A DNA stretch of 64,000 nucleotides, from positions 10,377,201-10,441,200 of the forward strand of contig OZ038422.1 in the NCBI GenBank assembly GCA_964036155.1, given 5' to 3'. The position numbers were made by a program, and so were the translations under genes. Below the pieces are notes generated by a model, which saw only the letters and a list, made by a program, of their open reading frames with translations, was not told where the DNA came from and did not search any database. Below are positions 1 to 12,384 of this stretch, piece after piece; position 1 is the stretch's first letter; each line of letters opens with the position of its first letter. This stretch comes from Diploscapter coronatus (taxonomy: Eukaryota > Nematoda > Chromadorea > Rhabditida > Rhabditidae).

Positions 1-33
1 TTTTGTATAAAGGTATGCAAAATCTCAGCTCAC

Positions 34-3021
34 CCTCCGATAGCATACAATTTCCTATTGGCAACAAAGAACGAATGATAATGCCTTGCATAATTCATAT
101 CAGCGATTCGAGAAATTCGACTGTCAACTGAGGCTGAGGGGTCGAAACACAGACAGGATTTCAATACATCATAACCATAAGCACTAAATATATAATGATA
201 CATTATTTACCATACAAAATTAACGATTTCCATCCTCCAGTTATGTAAATTTTTCCATTTAGAGATGCAACTCCAAAAGAACTGCGTCTTTCTGGAATCT
301 TTCCAATTTCAATCCATTTCCGTTCATCGTCTGATAATCGATATATCTTTCTACTTCCACGACCATCAATAACTGAATATTCATAATTACAATAATAAAT
401 ATGCTATAATGTGACCATATAAAATCTCATCGCATATTATTGTTTGAATATCACTAATTGGGAAAGGAAAAGCAGTTCTTGTTTGCCATTTTCCATCTAT
501 TAAAACCTGAATAAATTATTTCATGGACTTTCATTCGATCTTCTTACATCAACTCGATTCGTATCATTCCTTGTTTTAAGATCTTCTCCACCCAAGTAAT
601 ATAGCTTGTCTTTGTAATAAGCAACAGATGCATATCTACGCCATTCAGGAGGGTCTGGACCTGTAAAATTCTTTGAATCGATCATTCATGAATTTGTTGA
701 GCAGACCTCTTAAAGTTTGTCGAGTATCTAAGTCATATATTTCAAATGATTTATTTTCGCCGTTAATCCCAAAAATCTAAAGCCTAAGACGTTATTCAAA
801 ATAACGAACATAAGAGTTTACTTTATTCTGTGTAGTTGCTACTTCATATGGCGTATAATAATTGTGAAATTTTGCAATCTCTTCTACTGAGCAGGTATAT
901 GAATTGAATAAGCATATTCTTTCTTCATTGTCATCATTATTTCGATAACAAACTAAATTATTAAGAATCGTTTCAAAATCTTTTACTTAGCTTTCATCAT
1001 AATTTCTTACAATAAAATAAAAATTCATGCGAATTATCGAATGAATTATCTTCATAAATTTCCAAATTATCGATATTCTGGGATAGTTCATTCAGTATAT
1101 CATTAATCAATGGGGTTTCAATTCCTTTCTGAAATGATCACTTCCATTTAGTAATTAATTTCTTATTTTCAAACCTCCAAAGCATCGGCAATAATCGCTG
1201 CTCCATGCGCTATAGCTTCGTCTGGATTTATATCGAATTGAATTTTTGAATTACGAAATTTATTCTTTATATTCTGTTCAACTTTGGGAATTCTTGTCGA
1301 TCCACCAACCAAAATCTAATTATTAAAAATAAGTTTAGATTTTTCTCTATAATTTTTACCACATGATCTATTTTCTCTGGCGACAGTTGTGCCATATTCA
1401 AAGCTCGATCAACGAATATCGTCGCTCTTTCAAATAGGTCGCTGCACAATTCATTAAATTTCTCCTTGGTCAGTCGGACATTAATTTCGTATTCATCGTT
1501 AATATCCAGCTAAATTTATTAAAATAATGATAATCTTATGAAATTGTTATTCTTACATGAACATTAACAGGATATTGTGAGAATGACAACGATTCCTTCG
1601 CTTTTCGACATTCAATTCTCAATCTCTTTAATAATCTAAGGTTATTGTAAATATCATAATCAGGAGATGATTTGTTGAATTCATCAATTACGAATTTCAT
1701 GATACGGCTGTCAAAGTCTTGTCCTCCTAAATCTTACATTTGTAATTTGCAAAATCAAAAATCAACCTAAATGAGCATCACCAGTAACGGCCTTAACATC
1801 GAAATGTTCGTCTTTAATTTCAACAATGCTTATGTCGAGGGTACCTTAGATTTAAATTATTTTAGAATTCTAAAAAAGTCTGAAAACCTCCTCCAAAATC
1901 GAAAACAAGAAGTTTTGAATTTCCTAGTTTCTTCTTCTCATTATAAGCGATGGCAGCAGCCGTAGGTTCTTGCAACAAATATTTCAACCTCAGCCCAGAT
2001 AATTCAATCGCCTTCTTGGTTGCCGCGATTTGATCAGAGTTGAACATCGCTGGCACAGTAACAACTGCTTCGATCACTTTTTGGCATGTGTATTTCTGAA
2101 AACTAAGAAAATAATCTGTATATGATGAATGTAAAAGAATAATATTTGAGTGTAGAACAAGAAACTAGTTTTCAGAATTTGTACGGTAAATATTATCTAG
2201 TCACTATTTTGCAATATTTTATAAAAATAAAAGAACTTACTTCTGCTTGAGATTTCAAATTCTTCAGAATTTCAGAGGAAACTTCCTCTGGTCGAATAAA
2301 TCTTTCATTTGAAGTTCCTCTGTTCAAAATGTATCCAGCACAATTCTAAATTTCCTTAGTAATTTGGTTAAAAATGATTTTTTCTGCATTTTTGGTGTCT
2401 GCATTGAATGTCCATAATTGACGATTTTCAGCAATGGGCAAATCGTGTAAAACATGCCATCCAATCAAACGTTTTGAATCTGAAAAGTCTTAATTTCAAT
2501 CAAATCAGACATATTCTAGAAGTTATTTTTTTGTATTAATATAATTTACGATTTCTTTGAGATTTTTGAATAGCACTGACAGGTTAACGATATGTGGATG
2601 CAAACATCATATTTTTACCGATTTTCCCTAAAATGATCTAAACATTTACCATAGAGAATATTCGTCATATCGGTGTTGCAATCCAAAGCTGGATTTCCAA
2701 CCAGAATCTCGCCATCGCTAAATGCTATTACAGAAGGTAGGGTATTTCGACCTAAAATTGAATTTTTTTTCTCTTATTATAATTGGCGTATTTGAGAAAT
2801 TTTACGGCTACAGTTTTTCAGAAGGTTTGATTTAAAACTAGAGCACAACTATTTTTCTTAGAAAATATGGAACGCTTGGAAACAGCAAAAGTGAAATCAT
2901 GCAACTTTTCGAATAAATCCTTCATTCTACCATCATCATTATGAATCGCCACAGGTCGACCATCTTCAATCACGGAAACACACGAATATGTCGTTCCCAA
3001 GTCAATTCCGATATAGACCAT
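34..3021 (-). CDS. HSP70 ATPase domain-Kelch repeat fusion protein (3' end cut by window)
   Basis: Fifteen or sixteen exons splice in frame into at least about 660 residues. Residues 1-393 are an HSP70 nucleotide-binding domain: IDLGTTYSC (phosphate 1), KRLIGW, an EPTAAAIAY segment, DFGGGTLDIS (phosphate 2) and [10 protein letters not shown] (adenosine). Just after the domain's usual end ([10 protein letters not shown]) the substrate-binding domain is missing. An acidic linker (about 394-440) leads into Kelch-like repeats, where [19 protein letters not shown] and KLYAIGG show the diglycine strands. The last exon (34-183) ends at a GTGAGC donor, so the gene continues off the left edge. Exons (plus coordinates): 2931-3021, 2650-2751, 2241-2479, 1888-2095, 1767-1844, 1557-1726, 1360-1509, 1175-1315, 1011-1128, 822-952, 707-776, 548-660, 416-506, 225-372, 34-183. 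Exon 2241-2479 holds an in-frame TAG (2346-2348) unless a 57-nt GC-AG intron (2346-2402) is removed. A TTTAG acceptor lies 17 nt before the ATG. Family assignment is firm; function is unknown. Confidence 0.85.
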
Positions 3022-4732
3022 TGTTATTCTTTAATTTTCTAAATAAAAAGAGAATAATGGTGTTCAATATTTTGCAAGAAAGAAAAATCTTATCATAAAA
3101 TTAAGTTTTTGCAAATGATTAGGAATTAGAAATAAAAGAAGGGGTTTTAATTGGGTAAGCAATAATCCCAACTTCAAACTTTTCTTAAAACTCTAATTCA
3201 ACCACTCCGAATTCCATTCAAAGTGGAGTTCCTCAGTCCTGATCCTGAGACTTCAATATCCTGATATTAAAGCATGGAGAAGACATGAATCCTGCATATA
3301 TTTGCAAGTTACCTTTTTCAACCGATCATAAGCCATGGTGAGTGGGCATGGCCTGTGAACAATTGAAAAAAGTGATTTGCAAAATGTATGCAAGATTCAC
3401 GTCCTTTCCATGCCTTAATAATAAAATAACTCATCAAAGAATCAATCGGATTCAAAAACTACAGTATCGATTTGCTTACCCCGTATTTCGCCGTTTTTAT
3501 CAACAAGTAACGCACAAGGTAGTACAAATGAGACAAAAAATTTCTTCGGATAAAAAAGTTCAAAAAATTAAAAGTCTAAGGACCCCTTTTTGAGAAATAA
3601 CGGGTCAAAGTTTGGGTCCCAAAATCTAATTTTATGGATCATATTCGGATTGGAGGATCTTTGCTTGAGTCTTATAAGGAGTTTTGCTTAAAACAATTTA
3701 TCTGAAATGGTATAGTCGAAACAAAGATGTGAATTTATCGAGTTTGATAAATTTATGAAATTCCTAACAATGATACTGCAAATGTTGGCGAATATGTATT
3801 GGTTGGTGTAAAACGTACGCTTCGAAAGCGAAAAGATGGCCTGCTATTTTTCCATAACATAACTCAGAATTCCCATACTATTCAATCAATATTTCATATT
3901 CAAATATTGACTTTAGTGTAGTCGAATGATTGTCCCATTCTTATCATCGATAAAAATGATCAATTTAGTTTCTTCTTCATATAATTTCGATTGAAACTCC
4001 TAGGTATATGTATCGTCGTGTTGCATTTCTCATTTTCATGTTCATACTCTCTCATACCATTGAAATTAAGAGTATATTTATAAGACCCGAGCAGTCATTA
4101 AAGAAAACTCGAATTTCAGAAAGTCTGAAAACTCGTGATTTTCAAATTAGCATAGCTCTGCCCACTTATGGGGGCGGGGCCTTGTTTCCTCGATTTTGTG
4201 ATTAGGACCCATCTCTATGGTCAAAATATGATTTGAAGGACTTATTCCCTTAATTATTTGAAAATTGAAACAAATAAAACTCCGTCAAAACTTTATAAAC
4301 AACAAGGTTCTGTAACAAATTTCCGACTAAAATCAATAAATATTCAAGAAATTAAATAATTAACGGGTAATTAAGAGATGGTTAGTGATGAATAATTATA
4401 ATCAGATTGACACAAAGTCAATAGAAACGAAGAACTACCCATAGCATATCAAGAATTAGGAAAAAATCGAGAAAAAATGAAAAAATAACTTCTCTTCAAA
4501 ATTTTCAAGAAAAAAGAACCAGCAAATGGGAAAAAAACTTGAAAATGTTTCTTTTAGATTTTTTTCAGAAATTTTTAGATCTTTTAATTTTCCAGAAAAA
4601 ACTAAAAATAATAAATGAAAAATAGAGATCAATAAAATCAAGAAAAAAGGAAAAAAAGTTGACTTAATAGAAGAAATAGAAAAAAAAACTAATAAAAATT
4701 AGGAATAAAAGAAAAATAAAAAGATCCTTGAT
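3022..4732. other. Intergenic, HSP70-Kelch 5' flank / NCBP1 3' flank
   Basis: About 1.7 kb between two minus-strand genes. It should hold the 3' end of the NCBP1 transcript and the promoter of the HSP70-Kelch gene. I looked for arrays of GAA/TTC heat-shock elements upstream of 3021 and see no convincing one. The open frame at 3342-3593 has no recognisable domain and no good splice or start context. Confidence 0.5.
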
Positions 4733-7700
4733 TTACTGTTTGAGAGAGAGGAACTGGTTGAAGGGCGCGAGGAGAGGCGCGTCCAAATTCGTCGGGTTGA
4801 AGAGCTCAGTGCCGAGCGGCGCGATGAAACGCCACAACTCGTTCGTGTGCTGCAAACGTTTGCCTTCATTTTTACTTTAAAAAAAACCCGAAACAGCATA
4901 AAAACGATGATTTCTACAAAAATTTATGACGTTGAAACTATTAGAAAAGTGTCCCTTAAGATTCACAATTTTTGGTTGTTGAAATCATAAATTTCGAATC
5001 AAAATTAAAAGATATTGGCGAAAAGAATAAGTTTTTCGTTTTTTTAGAATTTCTGAAACATACAAAAATAAAAGAAACTGGTAAATCGAAAGAAAAAATC
5101 AAACCTCCAAGAAGAGCTGCCTGAATCGGCCGTGAATCCAGACGTACTCGGGCGTGTAGAAATCGATCTTCTTCTCCTCGCACTCCGCAGCGATCTCCGT
5201 CAAGTACACAGTGAATTTCTGCAAAGAACGTCGATTTTTGAAAAGTAGATATTTTTGCTAGGAAAAAGCTGATAAAATTCACTTATTCGTCTATTTACAT
5301 GAAAAATCTCCCAAATAATTGATAATGCTGAATTTTAACAATGTTAAAGAGCGGATCATTGGTTTTTCATCAAATTTCAGATGTTTTTATGAGTTTTCTG
5401 AAACCAACATGAGAAAATATCAAAATGGAACTTTTGAAGAATTTCTTCCTCTAATTTTCATATGTAAACTTCAGACAATGCAGAACTCAGAACTAAGTCT
5501 CATAAAAATTATTTTTAAGTAACTGATTTGAAACGTACATGGAAAATGTCGAGGAAGAGGTTCTTTTGGAAGTCCCTGAGCGTCTCGTGCTTCTCCTTCA
5601 ACTCGTTCAGTCGCTCCCTTGCAGCCTCTTTCGCGCTCGCAGCGAACAGCTCTTCGTCTTCCATCTAAAAATAAAAAAAGATAAATTTCAAAAATTTTGC
5701 TCTATTCTAGGATAAAAATTGTAAAAATAGACAAAATGATAGATTTATTTCAATCTAACAAAACAGGAGGGAAATGTTGTCAGTATTTATTTTCATATCA
5801 TAGAAGAAAAATAGTTATGTTTTAGAAAATCAAATAAAACGATCAAATCCTAAGTACTGATATTTTCATTTCTCTAAATTAAAAGAAATCAAAGAGCAAA
5901 AAATGCTCGCCTGTTCATCTCCATCGCGGTCCCTGATTCTATTGTCCTTCGAGTTGAATTCCCTCTCTGCATCTTTGTACTCGCCTTCGACCTTGTTGAT
6001 GTGACGAGACAGACGAGAGAGGGCAGTGTTCATCGTGTCGAACAGCCATTGCCTGCAAAATTTTGATTTTTGAAGTTTAGGAATTTTTAAAGCCTTAGGA
6101 AAATTTTGGGATTAAGGTTGAAACTAAGATTTTTTATTTGCCAACGAACTGAATCTTATCCAAATTCGTTTTCAAAATAAGTCACTAAGAAATTTGCTAG
6201 AATACGTGATGAAAAGAAACCTATTCAAGTCATTGTTTAGTGTATGAAGGGAAATGCCGACCTATTCATTTCATGTTTCATGTCGGCACTGAAGAGCCAG
6301 GAGAACACGACGGCACAGTCGAGCACCTGCATCTTCAGCATTTTGTCCACCACAACTTGGATTGTCTGAAAAAATGTTCGCTCTTTAATTTTTTAAAAGA
6401 AGTATTCATTATTAAAAACACATTGCAAAGGGAAAGACTAAGAAAGATTTTAAGAATCTTGAAACATATTCCAAAATAAGCCCAAAACAAATATTCCGAT
6501 TATTTTATGAGAATTTTGCGGTGATAATTAGTCAGAAACCAGTTAAAAGATTCGTTTGGAAACCTGAGGATAGGTCTTCCAGCAAGCGTAGAGCGCCTGC
6601 AGCAAAACCAATTGGAGTTCGTCCCCGGCTTCGGAGACGGTTTTCAGAGTGTGGTGATATCTGAAAATTTTCATCTCTTTCTCAAACTTATCGATTTTTA
6701 AAACTTTTTTATTCTACAAACCTCGACAACGCCGCGAACACATGCGAGTACGTCTTGCAGCCGAGTTTCAGAAGGACCTAAAAATGTCTTTGAAATTAGC
6801 ATTAGGGGATTTTTTCTCTATGATTTTAAAAATGTCGTTTCCTATCCATTAAACAAACATGTGTTCAGCAACTTATATGAAATTTTTTAAGTGTATCACA
6901 ATAAATTTCAAAAATATCATTTAGGTTCCACATTTTCGATATAATAAATTCTAATCTTGTTGATACTTAATAGCGATAAAATACTCCATTTGCACAAAAT
7001 TGCTGAAGCGTACCGAGAAAAAGATTCCGAAAGCGTCCCTTTCATAATCGCCCTCTGGTCCTTTCAGGGCCTCGAGCATTTGCTCGTCCGTGGCTTTGCT
7101 CTGAAACAGCTGCGAGAATTTGGACGCAGTCTCGAAGTACTCGTTGTCCGCTGAAAATTCCAATTATGTATTATCTTCCCCCCGAAGCATTCAGTATCCG
7201 CTAAAACTGAGATTTTTTCTCGAAATATTCAGTACCAGTGAAAAATTTGAATTTGATTTTTGTTTTACCATAAAAAGCGCAAACGAACATTAAGCGAAGG
7301 AAATCGTGGAATTTATAAAGGTAGTTTGAAACATCTTAAAATGATTTTTTCAAGATCATTTACTCCATATCAGTCTTTGCGAGATCAAAAGGGTCGATTA
7401 AATTAAATTTAAGTAAACTTCTTGTAATCAACATGAATTAGAAAAGATTAATCTCGGTTGAATATTTGCAGTGTAGTCTTGAAATTGATACACCCAAAAA
7501 AGGAAAGAATCGTAGATATCACTGTAACCTACATGAATATTCGAAATAGAAAGAAAAAACTGACGATCATCGAAAGTGTATCTTATTTCCGGCAGGGGCG
7601 GGAGATGAGGGCCGAAGTTGTCGGGGAGGAACTCCTTGAGTCTGTCGTAGTAGGACAGACGAAGGCATTTCTCGATGATCTCCTTCGTGAAGATGTGCTT

Positions 7701-10700
7701 CGGGTCGAATGCGCTCGCCTGGAACATTTTTTCCTTTATTTATTTAAATTTTCTTCAAAGAATAGAAAAAGAATCTGAAGATTATTGAAACTGACCGCCA
7801 AGCTGCCGTACCAGTCTTCCCACGACCAGCGATACTGGAAGTTGGACAGATGGAAACTGAACCAGTCCACCACTCTGAAATTGAGAAAAATGACAATTAT
7901 TTTCTCTCTATATATGTATAAGCAATTGGTCGTTCAGCAACTAAAAGTTTTGTAAGAAGATTTTTGCAATTTTTAGAAGCCTACATATTTTGAAGATGAA
8001 TATTTGGTTTTTCAGCTCTAATGTCTTAGAAAATGAACAAATGTCTCACTTTAACAAAACATCTGTAGATTCTTTGAAACATACAAAATCTACATGAACC
8101 TTTTCTTACAGAATGAGCATTACTCACTGTACTTTCATGATTTTTGAGACTCCATTCATACAGTAACCTTTTTTATTAAAATATGGTCCGCGTCCTACCG
8201 TAATCCTTCCTTATTATTCTAATTTGAGTCCCACCCACCTGTCAATGATGATCGGCTGCATGGTGTCGGCGCGCTGATAGACGAGTTCGATAGCCTGCGC
8301 GAGGGCGAATGGGAACGACTTCGGCAACAATTTACACAGCTCAAGGAGGAGGGAGTCTGAAGATAGAAGATTACTGTAATTTGTATGTTTCAAAAATAGA
8401 TCATGTTATCTTAGAATTTGGAATTTCAATCGATCGGTAATCGTCAATGATTGAATATTTTTCGAGAAATTGAAATTCTATGTTTTAAAAATAGGACATT
8501 TAGACTCAAACATATAAAACTTGGATTGGTTGATTATCAGTAGGGCATATTGTCAAAGATTGCACTCATATGTTTCAAATGAGATATATATTGATTCTTC
8601 AAAAACAGATTATCAATTTTATCGAAAATTATAACAAAAAATATCTATGTTTCAAAGAATGCATATTTTAATGCAGTCTAGCTTATCGTTAATTAACAAA
8701 CGGCATTCTAATAAAAGTCCTTACGATAGAAGATTTGTGGCAGAGGGGCGCTGGGGAGCTTGAACATTTGGGAGAGCACAACTTCAAGGATCATATAGGC
8801 GATCGGCACGTTCGTCGCCGTCTCCGCGTACTGCGCCAATTCCTTCGCACTCAAAATTCAGGTTTATTCAAAATTGCATTCAAGAACAAATTTTTCCTAT
8901 CGTATTAGCTTTTTCAGAAATTCTTTTGAAAATGAAAGCCGTTTCATCTTATAAATGTTCTGATTTTATACTTTTTTTCCTAAAAGTTCAAATTAATTTG
9001 CTTTTTCTTCGTTTTACAAATAAATTTCAACAACTATATTCCCTTCTTTTTAGATTTTTCTGAAATAAAAATTGTCGTTTAAAATCTGTTTCAAAGAATT
9101 GCTTTTATAAATCAAAGAATTTAGAAAAGATAATAGTTAGTGAGTTTAGATATAAAAATAGTATCCTCACCAAGATTTCTTATCCAAATGTCGTCCATTA
9201 TTCTCGATGATCCAGCGAATTTCCTCCTCGATCAAGAAGCGCTCGATTGCACGGTGACCAGGCAGGACTGGGCCCTGGAATTCGAATTTCGATGTCAAAT
9301 CTATCTTTTTTTTTATCTTATTTGAAAAAAAACCTAAGGTGAAAACTAAACTAAAATTGATTGAAAAATCACTAAAAGAAGGCGTTTTGAAACATATCCA
9401 TAAATTCTCTTCGAAAATTTATAGAATTCCCGTCTAATTATCGTAAACTTGGTCAAGTAGCACGGCTTGAAAATTGGTCATTTTATCTAAAACTAATTTT
9501 TGGAACCTACATCATCCGGGCAATCAGCGTAGTCGAACAGCCGAAATACCACATACGGGAATGGATATTGGCTCTCCTCGCGATGCACGGGCGCCGAGAA
9601 ACTGAAGTAATTAATATGGTTAATTAAACCAATTAGTTAATCCTAATTATCTCGACTTACGCGGGGAGATTGTGTTGAAGGGCGTCTTGGAGAACAGACT
9701 CGAAAGCCAGATGATGTCGGGGAATGTGGAGCTCTTTCCAGTTGTCTTCCTGAAAATTCATTGTGATTATCGTTAGTCCAAAACAAGAGCAGTAAAAGAA
9801 AATTTTTAAATTTATCGAAATAGATTGCTTGAAACATAACAAAAATAGGTGGTTTTTTAAGAAAAGTTTTTAAAAATAGGAAAAAAAACGCAAACCTTGA
9901 GTTTATTGATCTGCGCCCATAGACAGTCCAAATAGTCCTCCTGCTCGTGGATCACCGTCACCTCGCCGCGCGAACACCATACTTGGATTAGCTGGAAATT
10001 CATGTTTTTTTAAATCCTTAAATTTGTAAGTTTCAGGAAATTAATACTTTCAAAAGTTCGTCATAAAGTCAGTTGAGTCGGGAAAAGTGCGTTTATAATT
10101 TCTAAAATTAAAAGAGAAGCACATTTCGATGTGTTTCAAGAAACTTTTTCTTTTTTCAAAAACTCAACAAGGTCAGCCATTTTTGAGCTATGTGGTCACT
10201 CAATGTCAATTTTTGGAAGAAAAATTTCGAGAATTGAAGTATTTAAAACCCGAACCGGCAAATATTCCCTCTTCCTGGTGTCCTGGATGTAGTTCTTGAT
10301 GCCCTCGAGAATGTTGTTCAATTCGTCCGGCTTCTTCTCCTTCAGCTCGGAGCCGATCCAGGGCAGTGCGTGCAGAATCGCGTAGATCAGCCAGTCGATG
10401 CGAACCTGCAAAACTCGATTTTCCATATTTATTATTCGCAGTAATATCAATTCGAATCGAGCTTTCCAAGTAAAGTAGAAAAATCGAAACATACATTTAA
10501 AATTAAATATGTCCAAATATTGCAACATATTATATAAAGATCAAAACAAAAGGTACATCATTTCGAAGGAAATTTCCAAAGTTAATGGTTAGATTGAAAC
10601 ATAGGTTTTCAATATTCCTTTTCCTAAAACCAGGTTTGCAATAATTCTCTAGCAAATTTTTGTGATTCTACATTCTTTGAAACATACTATATTTTAGAAT

Positions 10701-11988
10701 ACGTTTTTAATTATTATTTTAAAATTAATATGTAACATGCCAACAATATTGAATGAGAAACTGGATAGAGTTTAACATTTTTTTGAAACACATCTTTCAA
10801 AATGCAATTTGCCAACCTGCGGAACGTCCTTCTCCTCGAAGACCAATTGGAGCATGGACTCGATGAATTCGACGATCGAGTTCAGCGTCAGCACACGCGA
10901 GTTTCCGAGGTCGCATAGGAACAGGATCTGCGAAACATTATTTTTAATTTGTAAGTTGTATGAAGTTGAGCTTAACAAATACGTGTTGAAAATGCGGCAG
11001 ATAAACATATTTTGAATCTTATCTTGAACATTTTTATCTGATAAAATACTTTTCAAGGATTTTTTAACAACCTTCCTAATATTGAACTTGCACAAATAGT
11101 ACAATAATAAACCCAAATTGAAACTTACTTCGTTTTTTGGTAATGTTATTTTTAATGAGAAAAAAACCTACGACATTGAGTGCCGCGTTGAAGTCGCCGG
11201 AGTCTAGTTTATCCTGGAGAATTTGGGTCAGCTTTTCGACGATCTGAAATAAAGAAAGTAATATTTTTAAAAATGAAAATTTCAGACCTCGCCCCCAAAG
11301 TTGAAATTCCTCGCGTTCAGAATGCCGACCACCGTCGAGTAGATCGTCAGCTTTTCAGGCAGATAAACGACGCTGAAATTCAAAAATTAAAAAAATGAAA
11401 ATCCATATAGATGTTTTAATTTCAACAATTTATACGTTCGACGCAGAGCATAATCAACGGTTCAAAATGCGTGATTTTAGCCAAATTTTGAATCTTATAT
11501 GACTCAAAGGTTTCTTTGCCAAAAATAAGAAAAATCAGGCATCTTACCAGCCGGCCATGATCTCGATGATGTTTGATCTGTAATTCTCCATGTACTGATC
11601 CAACACGTTGCACAGCTTTTCCAGATTGTTTTCCAGGGAAGCGCCGTCTTCCTGGAAAAATAAAAGAAAATAAAAATGAAAAAAGTGAAAGAATAGTAAA
11701 AGTGAGCAATAAAAATAAAAATGTTTCTTTTAAAATCCACCTTATCTCCGACCCGACTGATCACGTCCTCGAGTTTCCTCTGCACCTCGTCCACTCCCGG
11801 CGGCGCTCGCCTTCTTTTAGCGTCAACCCCTCCATCGTCATCTTAATTTGAGAACTTACTCTTGAAAAAGTAAGATTCGATAAGTTATGATTTTTCGAAA
11901 TCTTTATTTTGAAATAAATGGCAAACGTCGAGTTTTTAATTAGCATACCGTGATCCTCATGCCGGCGACGCATACCAAGATTGCTCAT
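4733..11988 (-). CDS. ncbp-1: Nuclear cap-binding protein subunit 1 (CBP80)
   Basis: Twenty-three exons give an 805-residue protein (human NCBP1 is 790). It is the large subunit of the nuclear cap-binding complex, which with CBP20 binds the m7G cap in the nucleus and links it to splicing and export. It starts with a basic N-terminus ([13 protein letters not shown], then KRRR, like the human NLS region). Family segments follow in order: [107 protein letters not shown] and a C-terminal helix ending FNQFLSLKQ. Every junction keeps frame. Exon 5911-6052 ends in a GC donor (CAG|GCGAGC), and exon 8725-8849 uses a GAG acceptor. A TTTGCAG acceptor 10 nt before the ATG suggests trans-splicing. The TTR gene stop lies about 390 bp upstream on the same strand. 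Confidence 0.95.
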
Positions 11989-12003
11989 CTTCAGATGCCT
12001 GCA
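11989..12003 (-). promoter_or_regulatory. Likely spliced-leader acceptor of NCBP1
   Basis: A pyrimidine-rich tract ending in TTTGCAG stands 10 nt before the NCBP1 start codon, with no upstream donor or coding exon visible. In nematodes this arrangement usually marks spliced-leader addition. Similar acceptors precede the starts of the HSP70-Kelch, TTR, Ig, GPAA1, DHHC, zinc-finger, CLN3, RAB3GAP2 and MRPL13 genes. Confidence 0.55.
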
Positions 12004-12384
12004 AAGTCGAGGAAATTAGGAAAAATCGAAAAAAAACGAAGGAAGTTAGAAAATTTAAATTTCGAGCGACAAACTGGTGAAGAATGACGAGTAAATGCAA
12101 CGCGATGAGCGAAAGAAAGAAAGAGGATGAAAAGGTAGGGAAAATGCTGAAAGATCGATTTTCCAGGGTTTTCAAACCCAATTTTTGAACAGAAAACATA
12201 GAAAACAAAAGAGCTTTATTTAAAAAAAATACTAAAATGAGAACTAAAATCAAGTCCTTTTTCCCGCGATGAAGTCCTTTGGCAAAATTAGATAGAGGGT
12301 TACTGTGGTTTTCTGTTTTGTGTTGAAAAAACTTTCGTCGACTAAAAACACGTAAAATGTTTATTTAAACTGAAGACCAATAAC

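Noticed and set aside
3342..3593. 83-codon open frame on the plus strand
   Set aside because: No domain, no acceptor before the start and AT-rich basic composition; most likely chance.
11422..11794. Overlapping open frames on both strands in NCBP1
   Set aside because: Shadow frames of the exon at 11548-11651 and its introns.
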